Shown here: one piece after another, positions 24,576 through 35,403 of the stretch | How positions within the stretch are numbered: position 1 is the first letter of the stretch | Layout of the letters: the number at the start of each line of letters is the position of its first letter | NCBI RefSeq assembly: GCF_002575655.3 | Contig: NC_053040.3 | Location: forward strand, 354,824,267 to 354,888,266 | DNA length: 64,000 bases | Reading direction: 5' to 3' | DNA from: Aegilops tauschii subsp. strangulata | Lineage: Eukaryota > Streptophyta > Magnoliopsida > Poales > Poaceae | Made by a program: the position numbers and the translations under genes | The notes under the pieces: generated by a model | What the model was told of the DNA's origin: nothing | Databases searched by the model: none | The model's input: the letters and a program-made list of their open reading frames with translations, nothing else

Positions 24576-26154
24576 ATGTTAAATTACATGGAGTACTTCA
24601 CGGGAGATGGTTTGTCCGGCACTCCCGAACAGGTATATTTTGCATCGTATCATGATACTAATTATTTCGTGTTATATCATTATTTAAAAACTAAGTCTTA
24701 TTACTACTTCACTTTAGGTTCACATGACAGATTTTAGAACAAAATTAGCTGTCATTTTAGTCGACTCGGAATTCAATGATGACGATATAAGAAACCGAGA
24801 CTTGGATGATGATGAAACCAACACGGATCCTACTGATTGTATGATTGTCGAAAGACCTCCTAACAAGCCTAATGCATCCAACTCATCGTCACAAGTTGAG
24901 CTAATCTCGCAATCATTTATCCTTTCGCCGTCTGTCACTCCAACAAACGACGACTTAATAGATGAACTTTGCTTGTTCATCAGCATGGTTCATGATGTAC
25001 CGATGCTAGAGTAAGACACATTTTTGCAGTTCATTTTTGTTTCTAATAAACTATTACTCTTGTATAATGGCATAATTCCTATTTCACAGGAGCGAATGGG
25101 TGAAAAGCTCTCAGCCTTACCCTATTAGTTTAAACTTGAGACAATTAAAGAACATATTAAAAAATGATGAGTACATGGATGCTGATTGTTTTAACATGGT
25201 TGTGAGGATACTAGGGTGCCACGACGTCCAGCTTGCTAGAGACGTCCCGGTACACTACATGGATCTACGATTCTGTGTAAGTTATTTTAATCACGTTTTA
25301 CATTTTGCCTCATTCTACTAATATTTTCTTACGATATTGTAGTCCATGTCCCACTATGCACAAGTCCCAAGTCATCGTGACGGTATGGACATTGCTATGC
25401 TGGCACAACTGTTTGATAGCAAGCCTGACAGCAATGAGTATCATATACCAGAATGTGATACGGTAAGATTTAAATTTAAATTCATTGGTTATTTGGTCTT
25501 AATGAATGATAATGATTGATATATTTCTAAATGCATGTATCATTGTAGATTGTATTGCCTTGTGATATTCTTGGGTTATTTTTATTGTTTGCCTTCGGCC
25601 AACATAAAAAAGTTGTTTCTATTTTGGACCCGTTTTCAATACCCACTTTCGGAAAGCATATACTTGAAACTATGGCCAACGATCTAAACCTTGCACTCCA
25701 AGCTGCAAACCCTGCCTTCAAGGACGACATTTTGATATGGGGATGCAAAGTTCCTATTATTCCCACAAACTCATACGGGTATGAATCTTGTCAATACATC
25801 ACAATGTTAATTGATTCATTCAACTCGCATGTAACATTTCATACATACAGCCCCCTGTTTGGTTATTTGGTTTTCAATTTAATGCACTCATGGCACGATG
25901 GGACGCTACATTTTCCAGTACCCAAGGTAAGTATTGACACCATGCTCATTTCTACACACGTCATGTTTTTTAAATAACAATGTTATATAATACATATGTA
26001 GGATGATTTTGAACTGAGGAAGCGATTTTTGGTTCATATTTTGAAGTATGAAGAGAATGAAGTTCTAAACAATATCCCAGTCTTAGAACGAAGCATCATA
26101 GATCGGATCGAAAGATGGACCTTCCAGAGAGGAGCATCATCAAATAATGATTAG
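24576..26154 (+). CDS. Ulp1-like cysteine-protease-fold gene, seven exons, 371 aa model
   Basis: Exons 24576-24632, 24718-25010, 25090-25276, 25343-25462, 25549-25778, 25851-25926 and 26002-26154 are all bounded by GT...AG. They join in phase to one open frame of 371 codons ending TAG. The N-terminal part begins MLNYMEYFTGDG and is acidic. The C-terminal half resembles the Ulp1/C48 proteases that travel on plant Helitrons and MULEs: IVLPCDILG / VSILDPFS (usual H-W...LDS region) and GYLVFNLMHSW (usual D-C-G-x-x-V...FM region). The expected catalytic His-Trp and Cys are not visible: the C-G step reads F-G. It is probably an inactive protease fold or a decayed copy. Alternatively the exon 5-6 junction is placed wrongly. 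The gene lies inside the Helitron, on its sense strand. Confidence 0.6.
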
Positions 26155-26468
26155 CAGATAATGTCCCTTAGTTGTTATTTTTAAGTATTTTTTGTAATAA
26201 GTAACAATTACAATACATTTATGTGATCGTTAATTTTATGTGAAGACATGTGTATTGGTCGTGTGTTACATGCACGAGTTTTTTCATTTTGTTTTTGGAA
26301 TCTTGGGATCACAACATTTAACAATGGAAGTCTTTCACCAGTCAAAGAAGACCTATGGCTTAATCTAAAATAAATTATTGCATTCAAATTATTGGGCGTG
26401 ACACGCATTTAAATGTTCTGGTAAAAACACAAGACAAAGTTCATGTTTTTATTGTGGTTTATTAGGAT

Positions 26469-26496
26469 ACGTGCGTTGCACGTGCACGCTTACTAG
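26469..26496 (+). other. Helitron 3' hairpin and CTAG terminus
   Basis: The stem ACGTGC (26469-26474), loop GTT and stem GCACGT (26478-26483) are followed by GCACGCTTA and CTAG at 26493-26496. Confidence 0.88.
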
Positions 26497-26949
26497 TTTT
26501 AGATAAAAAGGCCATGTATATTTTGACCCCAAATAGAAGCCCATGTCAGTATTTTCTTTAGCAAAGAAGCCAAACCACTATATGATTATCCAAAAGCCTA
26601 CAAGAATATTGCATGACTTCTTGCACATGAGAAAAAAATAATGTAACGATACTATTTCTTTAATGAACGCGCAAGCTGCCATGATTTTATAACATAAAGC
26701 CTCAAAAGCATCGGTTCAAAATCTTGTAAATCCAAATAAAGGCAAAGGAAAATTGAGGACACTAAGTTTCCATATACTACAAGCAAAACAAAAAGGAAGA
26801 TTAGTTTGTTGAAGTCGAAAGTCTATTAGCCAAGCAAAAAACTCACGAACGAACTTATAATTTTCTGCAGCTCTGAGCCGCAAAACCCAGTACTATCTTC
26901 TCCACACTTGTTGTAATTTTTATCACCTCTAGTACTGCATTCATTGATA
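26497..26949. other. Intergenic, no gene seen
   Basis: AT-rich DNA between the Helitron end and a Stowaway element. No open frame with support, no terminal repeats noticed. Confidence 0.5.
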
Positions 26950-26951
26950 TA

Positions 26952-27131
26952 CTCCATCCGTTCCTAAATATAAGTCTTTTTTAGAGGTTTCAAATGGACT
27001 ACAACATACGGATGTATATAGACATGTTTTAGAGTGTAGATTCACTTATTTTATTTCGTATGTAGTCCCTTGATAAAATTTCTAAAAAACATATATTTTC
27101 TAGAAAGACATATATTTGGGAACGGAGGGAG
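26952..27131. mobile_element. Stowaway MITE (Tc1/mariner type, 180 bp)
   Basis: Terminal inverted repeats are CTCCATCCGTTCCTAAATAT and its partner ATATTTGGGAACGGAGGGAG, flanked on both sides by TA (26950-26951, 27132-27133). The arms also pair internally (ACATACGGATGT and neighbours), giving a long foldback. Non-coding. It lies about 400 bp downstream of the Cor410 stop codon. Confidence 0.93.
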
Positions 27132-27539
27132 TAGATTGTAAATTTCTCGCCAAAAACACACACACCATGTTTCTAACAACAATTCACACGTAAAACGCAA
27201 CAATATATCCACCGCCAAAATAAACACGCAACAATATACGCTATATATCTTCACAAAATGCAACAATATGTACTGGGCGGAAATCTTTAATATCAAGGCA
27301 TAATGCCCAGCAATAAACCAATACACAAGTGCCCATAAGTAAACAAACTTGACAACATCCAGGACCTGACTCTGAACCAAACTGAAACAGAAGCACCCGT
27401 CACTGAACGGGCTTCACGGACCGGACCTTCAAAGACGATCAACCCCTCCCACCTTGACACCAACTTAGACGTAAAGCAAACACAACACACGCCAACAATT
27501 CAATCGAGGTCCGGTCACGGGTCTCGGGCACGGCGGCGA

Positions 27540-28431
27540 TCAAGCGCTGGGCTTGTGCTCGCCTGTAGCGGCGGCGGCCTTGTCCTCCTCCCCTGTCTTG
27601 TGGTAACCAGGCAGCTTGTCCATGATCTTGCCCAGCAGGCCCTTCTTCTCCTTCGCGTCAGGGCTGCTCACCTCCTCGGGGGCCGGCGCCGGCGCGTGCA
27701 CTGGTGCTGGAGCAGCGTGCGTGACGGGCACCGCAGCAGCGTCCTCCGGCTTCTTGTGGCCGCCGGGCAGCTTCTCCTTGATCTTTTCCAAGAAGCCTTT
27801 CTTCTCCTCCTCGGGCACTGCCGGTGCCGCCTCTGTCTTCACGTCGCCGTCGATCTTCTCGACGACGACGTCGGTGTCATGGTGGCCGCCGTGGGTCTGC
27901 ACAGACGCGGGGGCCGCCGGTGCCGGTAGCCCCGTCACGTGCTCACCCTCGGTGTCCTTGTGGCCGGGCAGCTTCCCCTGGAGCTTTTCCTTGAGCCCCT
28001 TCTTCTTCTTCCTCTTGATCACCTCGCCGTTGTCATCGATCACCTCCTCTTCTTCCTCGTCACTAGACTGTACAGACGATCACCCACGAGGTCAGTAATC
28101 GCAACAACCATGACATATCCTAATTCCCTAGTAATACAGCAAAGCGCTACTGAATCATGTAAACACTTACCGAGCTGGAGCTGGAGCTGGATCGGTGCAG
28201 CTTGGAGAAGAGGGTCTCCTTCTTCTCGCCATCCTCGTGCTCCTCCTTCTTGACCTCGGGCTCTTCCACGGAGACCTTCTCCATGCCGGTGACCAGCTCC
28301 TCCTCCTTCTCCTTGTCCTCCTCAGCCTTCTTCTTGCCGAGGAGGTTGCCGAGGAGGCCCCTGTCCGTCACCTCCACCTGCTCGGCGGCCTCACCTCCCT
28401 GGTACGACTGGGTGCTCCTCTCATCCTCCAT
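27540..28431 (-). CDS. Cor410: Cold-regulated acidic dehydrin COR410 (DHN8 class), 262 aa, two exons
   Basis: Exon 1 is 28431-28171 (87 codons), the intron is 28170-28068 (GTAAGT...CAG on the minus strand), and exon 2 is 28067-27540. The protein begins [14 protein letters not shown] and has an F-segment-like [13 protein letters not shown] at about 23-35 and a phosphorylatable Ser tract at about 81-89 followed by acidic residues. The intron falls inside the Ser tract, as usual in dehydrins. Three K-segments follow: [15 protein letters not shown] (about 108-122), [15 protein letters not shown] (about 175-189) and [15 protein letters not shown] (about 227-241), with Ala/Pro/His-rich linkers between. 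This is the F-SK3 type. Dehydrins are disordered hydrophilins whose K-segments fold on membranes. The wheat member is known as a cold- and drought-induced protein near the plasma membrane. Length, motifs and wording match wheat WCOR410. The frame is intact and probably functional. Confidence 0.96.
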
Positions 28432-28561
28432 GATCGAGATCGATCGGTGCAGCTAAAAGTCTTCCGGGAGCTAAAGGAAACAACAGATCAAGTATTGGTT
28501 CTTGGCTTGTGGCTTTTGCTTTGGCTTTGTGACTGATGAAGGTGTCTGGGCCAAGAGGCTT

Positions 28562-28571
28562 CCTTATATAG
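28562..28571 (-). promoter_or_regulatory. TATA box of Cor410
   Basis: CTATATAAGG on the minus strand, about 130 bases upstream of the ATG at 28431. It leaves room for a 5' leader of roughly 100 bases. Confidence 0.8.
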
Positions 28572-28638
28572 CCGCTGTCAAGGAGTTCGATCGGGAGCCC
28601 GCTGCCGAAAGGTGTACATCTGTGCTCTGTAGCGCTGT

Positions 28639-28929
28639 ACGTGAGGACACAAGCAGGAAAGAAGGACGGTTCAACGTCGCGAGTGACAGCGTGTCGGCCG
28701 GAAATAATGGCGTGACGGGGCAGCGCGTGAGCCAGTGGAGCCCCGACGCATGTCGTGGGGCGGTCAGTCCGACGTGGAGGACGCGCCATCGACGGCATCG
28801 GGAGAGGTCGGCGGGCGCCATGTGGAGTGGTGGGCAGTTACGCTCACCGAGGCGTGGCCCGGTGCGAATGGTCGGTGCGGTGCTCCCTCCCCCCTCTCTC
28901 CGTGGCGTTTCCTCCCATCCGGTGCCGAC
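28639..28929 (-). promoter_or_regulatory. Cluster of CRT/DRE and ABRE cores upstream of Cor410
   Basis: RCCGAC cores, the binding site of CBF/DREB factors, occur at 28693-28698 (minus), 28807-28812 (minus), 28871-28876 (minus, ACCGAC) and 28924-28929 (plus). ACGTG cores of ABA-responsive elements occur at 28639-28643 and 28772-28776. Four CRT/DRE cores within about 240 bases, 120-360 bases upstream of the TATA box, fit the known cold and dehydration induction. Occupancy is inference. Confidence 0.75.
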
Positions 28930-28979
28930 GGGACGCTTGTCCACGCCCGTCACTCTCCGGCAATACTTTAGGAGATAAT

Positions 28980-30345
28980 TCAACCAATTGATTAAGTGAT
29001 TGATCGATTTTGGAACAGTGGCGTGAGCCATTTTGTCCACACACGATTGGCCGGGGTTTATTTAAGTGGTTGTGTGGCATTAACATTGATTCTTCCGGAT
29101 GCTCAATCACCGGTAGCGGACGAAGATAAGAGTTCGTGGTGGATTTCGTTACTAAATCAAGGGTTGCAAGTTGGCAATGGATGCACGTCGGGAGAGTGAT
29201 AGCACATGACTCGGACGACGAGAGGTGTCTAGAAAGAGAGCCCGACGTTGACATGTGGGGTCGAAACGACTGTCCGCTCACCGGCCCGTCGTGCCGAACC
29301 TAGCAAAGCGGGTGGGGTTTCCTTGCTTGAGTGGATTTGGTCCGCCGGGGTGAGCAGACAGATTAAACTGCCACCCCGATGTCCAGGGCTTCTAATCAGA
29401 TCGATCGGGCTGGCCGTTCTTTTCCTCCTGCTTTTCTCGCTTTGATGAACGCTTTCGTGGGCAAATGCCGGTGGCGTGTCGGCCTTTTGATTTCTTTTTC
29501 ACCGTCCATTCCTGGGAAAAAAACTTACCGGCCAAGCTCGGGCACCGACCGTACGAGACTAGCTGGAGTCATTATTGGCCGGCTTTCGGTGCACGGGATG
29601 CCGTGAGAAACAGCGCTGGAAAGTTTGGCACGCGGGATCGCGACATGCAACGGCGATGATGGGTCGAAACGCCTCCCTCCTGAGTCCGTGTGTGACCAGC
29701 TCGCCGGATGTACTATCGGCCCTCGCGGTCGGGGCTCGAACGGTTCGGCGGATAAACTAGTCAGCAGCATCGGATCCTGCCTGGGCGGGCAGTGGCAACG
29801 GCTCCGGCTTGTGCACACCGGTCGTACGACGCGGCAGACATGACTCATGGATCGATTCAGTTCAGCGGCACGCGAGGCGATCGCTCGATAGCTGCTGCCC
29901 CCCGCCACATGGCTGCACAGGGCGAGACTGTGCCTTCAACGCATCTGGCTCGCTCCCCGGCGCACCCACCCACCCACCCACACGTACGATTTGCCGACTA
30001 CGTGGGCCACCCGGAATCGCTGCGTCGTTTTTTTTGACGTAACGGAATCGCTGCGTCGTTAACTGCGCGACCGCGCGCGCCCAGGGCTATGTCGACGGTG
30101 GACGTCACGATGTGCACCCAGATGTGCGAGATGTTTAGATTTCTCGTGGTGGATACCGGAGTTCATGTTACTTGACACAGGTGGTCGTGATTTTTTGAAT
30201 TTATTTTAGCGACTTCGACTATGTGCATTCAGTGTGAGGAGACGTTTTCGTTGACTATAAAGGTGTTTATGACGATTTCGTCCATTTTAAGATTTTATGT
30301 CGGCTCACTGTCTTGAAGGCTCTCATAGGTGTTCGGAGTGCGTGC
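28980..30345. other. GC-rich intergenic DNA upstream of Cor410
   Basis: Many overlapping frames on both strands (for example 29525-29908 minus, 29792-30037 plus) result from high GC and have no domains. A short direct duplication at 30012-30060 is described in the findings. No gene supported. Confidence 0.5.
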
Positions 30346-32640
30346 ATGTGAGCATCTCCAATTGTACTTTGTTCAAAAAAGGTTTAGGTGTTTTTTAATA
30401 CCCAGATATAGAATAAAAGTTCATTGGAATTACAAAGTACCCCGAACATAATAACAATTAGATCAAGGTCTTTGGACCACCGAACGACCACTATCGCCGC
30501 CAGAAGAGCCGATGAGGCATCGCTATCGCCGCCCTGATAATGGAGTCCGCCTAAACTTGTCGATGAGCCAGGAAGTCTTCATGCACGTGCCCCTAAGAAC
30601 CAGCGGTTAGCGTCGTTGAACCCTTAAATTGATTTGAAGCACCTCACACCAGATCTCGCCATCACACACGCTTGGCGAGAAATTCTAACCTTGTCGCCCA
30701 AAGAGACTGCAGTAATCTATGCCGGAGCTCCGGCGACTTCGCCCTGACGAGCGAATTCGAGGAGGAACGAACAATGGAAGACCAACTTGAAGATGAAGCA
30801 TCGTCATCCATCTGAGCGTTGCCCCTGCAAGGAATAAAAAAATGCTAACCTAGACTACTAGCCGGAGTCAAGGCACCGGGGTTCTCCTCCCCGTCACCAG
30901 CCGCTAGAGGGGCAGATGGAGGAGAGGAGAATCCACTGGTTGGCCGGTGGAGCTTCGAGGGAAGGAGTACTTTGCCGTAGCCACCTGAGCATGAGGGGAA
31001 GGAAGAGATTATGAGTCTTCGGTCCCGATCAGACCATCTGAACATTTTAACCATCCAATGTGGACTATCAAATTAAGCCGAACAAGTTCAGGCGTTCAAA
31101 AATCCACAAACCGACTCCAATTGGCCAAGCCCTAGGGAATCCGGCAGTTCGCACGACGGACTCCTAGACCCCTGACCCACCTAAAAAATCCTCCCCAGCC
31201 ATTCGCCGCCTGAGAGACCTACTCCAGCTGCTCGCATCCAACCTTCGCCGCTTCACCTACCCGAATATTTAAAGCTGGATGCCACCTCCCCCTCCCAAAA
31301 AATCGCACCTCTGATCCCATCCTCCCACCGCCTAAGCCCCCTAGTCTGTCTACCTCCGCCCGGGCCCTCCTTCGCGTTCTGTCGTGCATCGTCATGGTGC
31401 ACAAGTTGGGCATGTGGTACAAGCAGCTCATGACGAAATGTGTCGCAAAAATCACGACATAGGTCTGCGCCACAGACTCTCGACGAGGCGGGGCCAACCT
31501 CTGAGCTCTCCGGAACCGGGCTGGAAGGAGGAGATGGAACAGGAGGAGGGCAATCCTATAACATCCCAGAGTAATATCTTAAATATTTTCTTGCCTATTA
31601 TATTTTTATGCATCATAAGCATTGCATATGTGTCATATTGCATTATTTAATAAATTAATTCCCATAGTTTATTAAACCCCCAATCCCTATTTTAATTTTT
31701 CATTTTATTAAATGGTGAATATCCAAAGCCTTCTCCCTTTTGATGTTCCACATCAAGGCTCACCTCCGCACTTTGCACATGGCCTTATTTAACTTCTAAA
31801 TGGTGCACAAATTGTTTCACAATTTCAACCCGCTTCTTTCTCATGGCCCTAGTTCAAACCACCCATTTTCCCTTTTATCTCCTTTTCAAATTCTTCACAA
31901 CCCTTGCTAATAGCCTTTTGAATAATTTAGCGGAGCTTTGGAATAACTCAGTGAGCCAACCAAAAAATTTATCCCTTTTAGAAATTATTTGGTCCTCCAA
32001 ATAATTCTTTTCATACCTATTTTATTTTCTGTTTTCAGAAAATGGGAAATCCTCAACACCACACAACCCATGGATACCAGGCTACAACATTTCCTTTCCC
32101 CCTCCCCCTCTCTCTCTCTCTCTCAGTCTTTCCCACGAACATACGTGTTCTACCTAATCCCCATCGGGCCCAAGCCCACCCATGTACCCCTCTTTGTGGT
32201 CTTCACCGAAGGGGTCACGCAGGAGGCATGCTCTCCCTCTCCTCTGGGCAACGTCAGCCGGTGGGAGAGCCAACCACCATGCTCCACTCCCGCTGATAAT
32301 CACCTTCCCCTACAAACCCTAACCCTACCTGCTTTCCTCCGCTCTCCGCCACCACACTCTCTCGCCCTCTCTTTCCTCCCTCGCGGGCCACATCCAAGCG
32401 TGCCCGCAGGCCCCCTCGTCCGCCTTTGTGGCCAAAAACCCCCAGCTTGTGCATTCCTTGTGTCCCTCGACTCCGCGTCACTCAGTGACCATCCTCGACC
32501 AATCAATTGAACCAAGGCGGCCCCAGGAAGAAGCTCGCTTCCTCCTTCTACACCTCCCATCACTGGACTTATCGTAGTGATCAGTTCCTTTTGTGGATCA
32601 ATTGAAATAACCAATTTTGGTGTATTAACTCAAGATAAGT
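30346..32640. other. Unclassified repeat-like DNA without a supported gene
   Basis: The first part (30346-31530) has GC-rich coding-like texture but many stops. A purine-rich segment ends near 31550. From about 31552 the sequence AACATCCCAGAGTAATATC resembles the start of some grass LTRs. A (TC)n run lies at about 32100-32128. The longest frame (31989-32510, 173 codons) is proline- and leucine-rich without a domain and probably represents a transcribed leader or LTR. Confidence 0.4.
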
Positions 32641-32879
32641 AATTTTCGTCAAGGTCATAAACACCGTTCATCTAGCATGGACTTTTGACTCTAAGTGGAA
32701 AGTCTTTCTCATCTAGCTCTTCCATACAGACATTTTCCACAGGACCCGCTGCCCAAATTAGCCGCCACCCGATGAGATCCGCAATGAAGCTCCAAACCTG
32801 TAGGACAATGCCGTTGGCGGAGCAAAATACCATCACATCCCTTGGTAGGGTACATGACGAGATCGGAAGTAACGGGACG

Positions 32880-33677
32880 GAGTCTGCACACACAATTTAC
32901 CCAAGTTCAGGCCTCCGAAGACTAATACCCTACATCTTGCTTCTTCTTGTTATTCATGGTGAGGGGATACCTCGTGCAGAGGAATACAATGGTGTACATG
33001 ATGTCTACCGAGAGTTAGATCTGATATTGGATGGATGGATGAGATCCTAGACCTCCCTTTATATAGACAGGAGAGGTCTAGGGTTTACATGGGGTATATT
33101 GGGGATATTCCCAAGAGATGAGACCCGGCGTGGTGTAACTCGGTTTTAAACCTGGTCTCCCTGGCCCGGTTTGGGGCGTCACCCACTCTCGAGTCTCAAA
33201 GGAGTTTTACCAGAGGGAGAAAGGCCAGGGGCCTGGAGAGAAGACCCGGCCTATGGTTGCCGGCTTACAAACAAGCCTTGCAGGGCCGGCTTACAGGAAG
33301 GCCCAAAACTGAAACTCTATTAACTTAGAAAGCACAGAAAGTCAAATAAGACTAAGAGTAGGATACGGGTTATGAGTATGACCCGGAATCTTCTGTAAAT
33401 TAGGAGCCCAACCTATTATATAAAGGGGGTTCCTGGGACGTCAAATGACAAGTTAGAAACTCTAGAAAGCTTGGTAGCGAAAGCAGATCCTTGTAATTGA
33501 GATCGTCATCAATATCAATCAAGCAGGATTAGGTATTTACCTCCACCGTGAGGGGCCGAACCTGGGTAAACTTGCGTCCCTTGATTCCGATCAACCCCGT
33601 TCAAGTCATCACCTACTAGCGATGGCCTTGCAACTTAGTTATCTCACGAGGACATCTGTCATGACAAAACCACGACA
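32880..33677 (+). repeat. 3' portion of a gypsy LTR
   Basis: Two TATA-like stretches (CTTTATATAGACAGG near 33058, TTATATAAAGGGGG near 33418) and a typical leader (ATCAATATCAATCAAGCAGG) run into a primer-site region at 33680. The 5' edge of the LTR is not defined; the DNA from about 32640 may belong to it. The sequence resembles wheat Tat/Retand-like gypsy LTRs, which is an inference. Confidence 0.55.
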
Positions 33678-33679
33678 GT

Positions 33680-33697
33680 TGGTGTCCACTGTGGGGC
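33680..33697 (+). other. Primer-binding-site region of the gypsy element
   Basis: TGGTGTCCACTGTGGGGC follows the LTR end by two bases. It looks like a mutated form of the common TGGCGCCCACCGTGGGGC site of grass gypsy elements. Confidence 0.6.
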
Positions 33698-33699
33698 TA

Positions 33700-34646
33700 G
33701 CGCACAGTGGTGTTGAGTTCTTGAAGGGAGCCCTTCGAAGGATTGAGGGTTACGCGATCGGTCGGATGACAAAGAGCCGGCACGGCCAGCTCTACATCGA
33801 TGATGCCGGCTAGGGTCCCAAGGCCGATTCTACCGAGTCAGGATACCGGGCCCCCTTTGGCAAGATCCATGTGTTCATCGGCATCATCGACGGGTCTGGC
33901 CTAGAGCCAGATAACATTGCTGACTTCGTCGAGTCCGCTCGCAGGACCAAACCCAACAAGACCAGTGCATTCGTCGGCTTCATCAGCGGAGTCACGCAGG
34001 AGCTTGACCCGGCCACTAATTCGGTGTCCAGAGGCGACACACTTGCCTATTCAGATGACGAGTCATCACTTGGGGAGACCGAGTCTATACTTCCGCTTTT
34101 TGATGAAGTGCTAGGAGGGTACTCAGATGATGAGTTCTGTCCAGAATCCTACGAGCCGCCACGTCACGCGACAATCTTCATGGCAGGAAACCAGAATCAG
34201 CCCCGCTACGATGCGCTGGGGAACTTGGTCATAGACACATCTACTAGCCAGAACCCGGCCGAGGTCACGCTCGGTCAACTGTCCAATGATGCGGGAGCTG
34301 CAACGACTGCGCTGGTGGCAGCCAGCTCTGGAAGAACAGGGGCTCAGGCCCTGACTGAGATGATGACCACTCTCGGCGCACTCCTTGCAGATCCAGTAAC
34401 TCTAGAGAACGCAAACACGCACAATGCAGAGATCATGAAGTGTCGTGAGTAGCTGGCCAAGATTTAGGAGGATATCAACGCAGAGAATGCACGTCTAGCT
34501 GAGGCCCGGACTGAGGCCCTTCAGGAGGCTGAGAGTCTAGAGATAGAGTCAATCCATCTTAGTTTCCGTCAGAACGAGATGCCCGCGGTGCATCAAAGAA
34601 GATTTCTAAGTCAGCTTCCAATAACCATGGAGACAACACGGTTGTT
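33700..34646 (+). pseudogene. Gypsy gag fragment, cut by a nested element
   Basis: The frame encodes an acidic Gag N-terminal region. It is open at 33871-34452 (SGLEPDNIADFVESARR, then acid-rich SDDESSLGETES) and has stops at about 33811 and 34450, plus another in the following KI-stop-EDI stretch. It can be followed to METTRLF at 34646, where the TGATGACCC terminus of the minus-strand Athila-like LTR begins. That element therefore inserted into gag. No capsid-to-protease continuation is present on the other side. Confidence 0.6.
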
Positions 34647-35403
34647 TGATGACCCACACGTATATGGGGTCAATTGTAGCTCTTTTCGATAAGTAAGAGT
34701 GTCGAACCCAACGAGGAGCAGAAGGAAATGACAAGTGGTTTTCAGCAAGGTAATGTCTGCAAGCGCTGAAATTGTAAGTAATAGAGTAGTTTGATAGTAA
34801 GATAATTTGTAACGAGCAAGCAATGATAGTAGTAACAAAAGTGTAGCAAGGTAGCCCAATCCTTTTGAGGCAAAGGACAGGCCAAAACAGTCTCTTATAA
34901 TAGGCAAAGCGTTCTTGAGGGTACACGGGAATTTCATCTAGTCACTTTCATCATGTTGGTTCAATTCGTGTTTTCTACTTTGATAATTTGATATGTGGGT
35001 GGATCGGTGCTTAGGTGTTGTTCTTACTTGAACAAACCTCCTACTTATGATTAACCCCCTCGCAAGCATCCACAACTACGAGAAAAGTATTAAGAATAAA
35101 TTCTAACCATAGCATTAAACTTTTGGATCCAATCGGTCCCTTACGGAATAGCGCATAAACTAGGGTTTAAGCTTCTATCACTCTCGCAACCCATCATCTA
35201 ATAAATACTCCACAATGCATTCCCTTATGCCCAAATATGGTGAAGTGTCATGTAGTCGACATTCACATGACACCACTAAGGGAATCACAACATACATACT
35301 ATAAAAATATCAAACACATATCAAGTTCACATGATTACTTGCAACATGATTTCTCCCGTGACCTCAAGAACAAAAGTAACTACTCACAAATGATAATCAT
35401 GCT
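34647..35403 (-). repeat. 3' part of an Athila-like LTR, joined by deletion to pol
   Basis: On the minus strand it ends ...TGTGGGTCATCA at 34647, the terminus of a widespread wheat gypsy LTR (TGATACGTCC...GGGTCATCA). The upstream part of the LTR is missing; at about 35396-35403 the sequence passes directly into integrase coding sequence. Confidence 0.75.

Larger units (their letters stand above)
20706..26496 (+). mobile_element. Helitron (5.8 kb) with gene cargo
   Basis: The 5' end is TCTATACTACTACTAAAAG preceded by A at 20705. The 3' end is a short hairpin (26469-26483) followed 13 bases later by CTAG, with T at 26497. This matches insertion between A and T without target duplication and the TC...CTRR ends of Helitrons. 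No RepHel helicase is present, so it is non-autonomous. Inside are a spliced gene-like unit (21365-22886), a GC-rich segment on the minus strand (about 23440-24075) and a seven-exon Ulp1-like gene (24576-26154). The 5' terminal word is characteristic of grass Helitrons from general knowledge. Confidence 0.85.

Noticed and set aside
27616..28253. Plus-strand frames of 104-160 codons over the dehydrin
   Set aside because: They are antisense shadows of the Cor410 exons; the minus strand gives a full family match with a correct intron.
29525..29908. Minus-strand 127-codon frame upstream of Cor410
   Set aside because: High-GC region with frames in almost all registers and no recognisable motif.
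31989..32510. 173-codon frame near a (TC)n tract as a host gene
   Set aside because: Pro/Leu/Ser-rich with no domain, no splice context, and an overlapping antisense frame; more likely a leader or LTR.
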